Source: an uncultured Chloroflexota bacterium (lineage in GTDB: Bacteria > Chloroflexota > Anaerolineae > Aggregatilineales > Phototrophicaceae). From it: a stretch of 26,840 bases of DNA. This document shows positions 24,044-26,840 of this stretch, piece by piece (positions within the stretch are counted from its first letter, which is position 1; each line of letters starts with the position of its first letter). The notes under the pieces were generated by a model that saw only the letters and a list, made by a program, of their open reading frames with translations, was not told the origin of the DNA and made no database searches. The stretch spans positions 1-26,840 of the forward strand of contig CALJKV010000129.1 of the NCBI GenBank assembly GCA_937974245.1, read 5' to 3'. Position numbers and translations under genes: made by a program.

Positions 24044-26424
24044 CCGACGCGCAAAAACCCTTTATCAGTGTTGAATTTGTCCGGTCTGCTTTAGATGCTC
24101 TGATTAATATCGGGCAGAATCGCAGGCCGAATCCATTGCACCACCTGGCTTTGGTTGATCAGATTATTAGTGCCCCAGAATTCCCTCGGATTGAGCATCG
24201 TCGTGAGTATGCGCTCGAGACACTGCTACTAAAAATTATTACAGATACCTACGATCGTTACCGGAGACTTCACGGTCTGCTACCGATTTCCGGCGATATT
24301 TCGCTGGTTGCGGCGTTAGAGGCATTGCGGCAATGTCGCGAAGTTGGTGCCTTCACGTTGATGGGGTGGACTGTCCTTTATTTTCGTTATGTAAGGGTTG
24401 ATTTGGACATCGCGAATGAGATATTTTGCGATGCGTTCGGCATTGATGCGCGCACCCTGCGCCGATATCACCAACGTATCCTGCGCCAAGTGACGGACAT
24501 TCTGGTAAACCAGGAGTGGGAACTACGAGCACAACTGTGGCGACAGCATCTTGTTGGCAGCCTTCCATCGACACGAGCAGTTCGCTTATGGGGTCGCGAC
24601 GCCGATTTGAAGAGACTTCGCAAAGTGCTTCTTAGTGGCGACGCATTCCATTTCTTGATAACAGGTGTTGCAGGAATTGGTAAAACAGCCTTCGCTCAAG
24701 AACTCATACGCAGTTTGATTGATGATCAGTTCGTTACTCGACTAATATGGCTGAGTGAACCACAATCTGTTGAAGCGATTCGAAATCATGTAAGGGATGA
24801 GCTGCTCTCGGATGACTCCAGCTTAACAGTACGCGATTATCTTACCCAGTCGCAGGTAGCCATTGTGCTGGATGGCGTAGAATCGATTCTCACTCGGGAT
24901 TCCGATGGATTGATAGCTATTCTGGGTGACCTGGAGCAGGCCGTTGTTTGTATGACCAGTCAGATTTATGTTCCCATAGCGATACGGTTGACGCACTTGA
25001 CCTTAAATGAGTTGGAACGACAAGATATAATCTGCATGATTGAAGAAATTGGGAACAATCGTTACCTCATCAACGAAGATCTTCCGCATTTAGGATCCTC
25101 AATAGCCGATGGTGTTGGTGGAAATCCACAAGCAGCGCAACTAGTATTATATAATATTGATTCGTTGGATGCTGTTCAGGTTGGTTTTACACAGGTCTTT
25201 GATTCCATCTACGATTCCTTGACAAGGGGTGAACAGGTGACCTGGTTGGCATTTGCATTGTTTCCGCCGGGTCAGGCCGTAGCGATCGAACAAATAATAG
25301 AATTATGGGCCTTGGATATTCACCAGCAAGCAGTGCTGGCATTATGCCGTCGCCATTTGATCCGATATATCTCGTTTCCTGAACCCGTCTTTCAGATAGA
25401 TTCTTCAATACGACGTTATCTTGAGTCCCTGTATGTGCATGATGAAGATGTAAGGCGTAAAATAGATTCCCTTGTTGCCCAGCTAATAGACCGTGCATCT
25501 CACAATTTGGAATTAGATGTGTCAGTTGTTGAGGGACTACTTATGTCAGACTGGCTAGTGATGCCAGATGATGTGGCGTGTATGCTTGTGCAGAAGTTTT
25601 GGCAGGAGGGGTTGCGACAGGGTCATGTGGCACGTTGGCAGCAAATACTGGCGCGTTTCTATGTGCGCGAACAAAATCGTTCTGATTCATTGCGCATCAT
25701 GTATGTCTATGCCAATATTCTGCGAAAGGTTTCCGAATTCGACGCAGCATGGAGTGTTTTATTACAGTTGATCTCTTCAAGTGGGCAGAATGGGGATTTT
25801 GCCCAACAAGGCTGGGCCATCCTGGAATCGGCCATTCTGTTGCGAAGCCTGGGACGTTATGAGCAAGCCCTTTCGTATTTGTATCAAGCAAAACACATCG
25901 GTACCAACTGGTGTGTGGTGGGACTGACGGAGGCGGCGGATATTGAACAGGCTCAGATTCTACTGGATATTGGCAAGGTCTCGGAAATGTATGAGGTGCT
26001 GGAAGGCATCCCAAAAACAAGTCGCGTGATATTTCTCGAAATTGAAGGTCATCTCTTATTGGATATGCCAGGCCGTGCTTTAGCATTACTTCTGGATAAT
26101 TTTGACCTTTTCAATATGAGCGCAGAGAATAAGGTGGCGGTGCACATACTTGTTGGGCGTTGTTATGCTCGTTTAGAACGACATGAAGATGCGCGTTATC
26201 ATTTTCAATTTGCGCTAACTCTTCTTGAAAACTCAGGTAATAAAGGTCTTTTAGGCCGTGTACAAGGCAATGTTGGCGCACTGTTGATAAAACTACAGGA
26301 ATATAAAGATGCCTACCGTTTGTTGTACCAGGCGGAGATGTCCCAGCGGAAGTTAGGCGATCGAGTGGCCCTGGCGGCCATTCAACATAATCTACGGGTG
26401 TTGAATAGACGAACTGCTAATTGA
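24037..26424 (+). CDS. STAND-type ATPase with N-terminal helical domain and C-terminal TPR-like repeats
   Basis: A 795-residue protein laid out like a signal-transduction ATPase. Residues 1-190 are helical, and a segment ending IDARTLRRYHQRILRQVTDIL looks like a winged-helix or HTH fold. The NTPase follows: P-loop GVAGIGKT (210-217) in FLITGVAGIGKTAFAQEL, Walker B VAIVLDGVES (275-283) and a downstream winged-helix region near LTRGEQVTWLAFALFPPGQ. From about residue 520 to the end are TPR-like helical hairpins (ILESAILLRSLGRYEQALSYL, then HILVGRCYARLERHEDARYHF). STAND proteins oligomerise on ligand binding; the repeats usually sense and the N-terminal domain acts. No known effector (nuclease, TIR, protease) is recognised. 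The start overlaps the previous gene by 7 bases. Confidence 0.88.
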   Translation: MVADAQKPFISVEFVRSALDALINIGQNRRPNPLHHLALVDQIISAPEFPRIEHRREYALETLLLKIITDTYDRYRRLHGLLPISGDISLVAALEALRQCREVGAFTLMGWTVLYFRYVRVDLDIANEIFCDAFGIDARTLRRYHQRILRQVTDILVNQEWELRAQLWRQHLVGSLPSTRAVRLWGRDADLKRLRKVLLSGDAFHFLITGVAGIGKTAFAQELIRSLIDDQFVTRLIWLSEPQSVEAIRNHVRDELLSDDSSLTVRDYLTQSQVAIVLDGVESILTRDSDGLIAILGDLEQAVVCMTSQIYVPIAIRLTHLTLNELERQDIICMIEEIGNNRYLINEDLPHLGSSIADGVGGNPQAAQLVLYNIDSLDAVQVGFTQVFDSIYDSLTRGEQVTWLAFALFPPGQAVAIEQIIELWALDIHQQAVLALCRRHLIRYISFPEPVFQIDSSIRRYLESLYVHDEDVRRKIDSLVAQLIDRASHNLELDVSVVEGLLMSDWLVMPDDVACMLVQKFWQEGLRQGHVARWQQILARFYVREQNRSDSLRIMYVYANILRKVSEFDAAWSVLLQLISSSGQNGDFAQQGWAILESAILLRSLGRYEQALSYLYQAKHIGTNWCVVGLTEAADIEQAQILLDIGKVSEMYEVLEGIPKTSRVIFLEIEGHLLLDMPGRALALLLDNFDLFNMSAENKVAVHILVGRCYARLERHEDARYHFQFALTLLENSGNKGLLGRVQGNVGALLIKLQEYKDAYRLLYQAEMSQRKLGDRVALAAIQHNLRVLNRRTAN

Positions 26425-26448
26425 CGCGATTCTAACTTTGAGTACAAT
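26421..26448 (+). promoter_or_regulatory. Promoter of tRNA-Arg, overlapping the stop codon of the STAND gene
   Basis: TTGACG (26421-26426) and TACAAT (26443-26448) with a 16-base spacer, the same spacing as the tRNA-Leu promoter. The TGA stop of the preceding gene (26422-26424) lies inside the -35 hexamer. The -10 box ends 11 bp before the tRNA, so the 5' leader would be only a few bases long. Confidence 0.72.
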
Positions 26449-26459
26449 GAGAAGAGAAT

Positions 26460-26532
26460 GCGCCCATAGCTCAGTGGATAGAGCAACGGTCTTCGGAACC
26501 GCAGGTCGGGGGTTCGAGTCCCTCTGGGCGCG
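26460..26532 (+). tRNA. tRNA-Arg (anticodon TCG)
   Basis: A 73-base tRNA. The acceptor GCGCCCA pairs with TGGGCGC, discriminator G. The D-arm is GCTC-AGTGGATA-GAGC. The anticodon loop CTTCGGA sits on a stem CGGT/ACCG with an A-C mismatch at the outer pair; the anticodon is TCG, reading CGA and other CGN codons. The T-arm is GGGGG-TTCGAGT-CCCTC. CCA is not encoded. A run of five T residues follows directly at 26533. Confidence 0.94.
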
Positions 26533-26840
26533 TTTTTATTTTGTACTGGCCTTGCCTGTGTTAGGTTTACCGGAGGGAAACTGAGCGCAGTCTCGGAACG
26601 GAGCGGGTCGCGTGCGACCAGTCGGGATATCGCACAATTATCACCCCTGGCCGACAGCGGGCAGGTTGAGCAATGCTGGACAGAGCCTGAGCGACGATCA
26701 CAGCATTACTCGGTGATAAGCGACATTATCACGAGTAATATTTGTCTCATTTTGTAGCGTGTTTTCCCAGAACTTCCATCTTGTGTATATAACCAGTGGT
26801 GCAAGTTGAAATCGTCATGAAGAAGACGCACACTTAAGGT
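26533..26840. other. Non-coding right-hand tail with several inverted repeats
   Basis: About 300 bp without a convincing reading frame on either strand. It begins with TTTTTATTTT, which may end the tRNA transcript. Further on it holds a short GGTCGC/GCGACC hairpin near 26608-26621, two ATTATCAC direct repeats, and a long imperfect hairpin at 26705-26739. It does not match the conserved ends of tmRNA or the GAGGAAAGTCC core of RNase P RNA. It may be an untranslated structured RNA, an intergenic repeat element, or the leader of a gene beyond the edge. Confidence 0.5.
26705..26739. repeat. 14-bp inverted repeat with one bulged base
   Basis: ATTACTCGGTGATAA (26705-26719) pairs with TTATCACGAGTAAT (26726-26739) with one unpaired base and a 6-base loop. 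An outer, less perfect arm (GCAATGCTG near 26670 with CAGCATTAC at 26701) could extend the fold. No gene on either side explains it, and it is not followed by a T tract on the plus strand. Confidence 0.7.

Noticed and set aside
22782..26424. The STAND ATPase as a phage-defence island
   Set aside because: No integrase, transposase, other defence gene or composition break is seen, and it is coupled to smpB; defence remains possible but is not supported.
26533..26840. tmRNA or RNase P RNA in the tail, considered because smpB is nearby and the region is structured
   Set aside because: The tRNA-like ends of tmRNA and the GAGGAAAGTCC core of RNase P RNA were not seen on either strand.

Overview
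The window looks like a chromosomal segment of a Chloroflexota bacterium, probably Anaerolineae. This is inferred from the gene families (a DapL-like aminotransferase, folate-dependent TrmFO, a PKD-repeat lipoprotein, STAND/TPR proteins, soluble multi-domain histidine kinases) and not from a marker gene. Base composition looks near 50% G+C. Both tRNA genes lack an encoded CCA. There is no integrase, insertion sequence, CRISPR array or phage gene, so most of the window is ordinary chromosome.

Layout: (1) 1-2463, minus: the 5' part of a large PKD-repeat lipoprotein gene that runs off the left edge, ending in a near-identical 258-bp tandem repeat. (2) 2667-5630, plus: a two-component pair, an OmpR/PhoB-type regulator and a membrane histidine kinase. 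A 15-bp perfect hairpin closes it against the next, convergent unit. (3) 5737-8228, minus: a polar amino acid ABC importer (binding protein, permease, ATPase) with a terminator-like hairpin after the binding-protein gene. (4) 8359-16121, minus: a tightly packed seven-gene run: TPR protein, trmFO, soluble histidine kinase, DapL-like aminotransferase, hflX, an 82-residue membrane protein and a GNAT/GIY-YIG fusion. Gaps are 26 bp or less and two junctions overlap. (5) 16238-18529, minus: plsX-fabF, fatty acid/phospholipid synthesis, ending at a perfect 11-bp hairpin. (6) 18666-18831, plus: tRNA-Leu(GAG) with a strong promoter and hairpin terminator. (7) 18958-21472: a TPR/single-TM protein (plus) tail to tail with a receiver-GAF-kinase protein (minus). 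(8) 21587-26424, plus: S41 protease, smpB, an unknown gene and a STAND ATPase, all overlapping or abutting. (9) 26460-26532, plus: tRNA-Arg(TCG), then about 300 bp of non-coding DNA with strong inverted repeats.

Functionally this is housekeeping (fatty acid synthesis, tRNA methylation, ribosome rescue, HflX, diaminopimelate synthesis) interleaved with signalling: three histidine kinases and two receiver domains in 27 kb. The least explained parts are the unknown protein and STAND ATPase coupled behind smpB, the GNAT/GIY-YIG fusion, the expanding PKD array and the structured right-hand tail.
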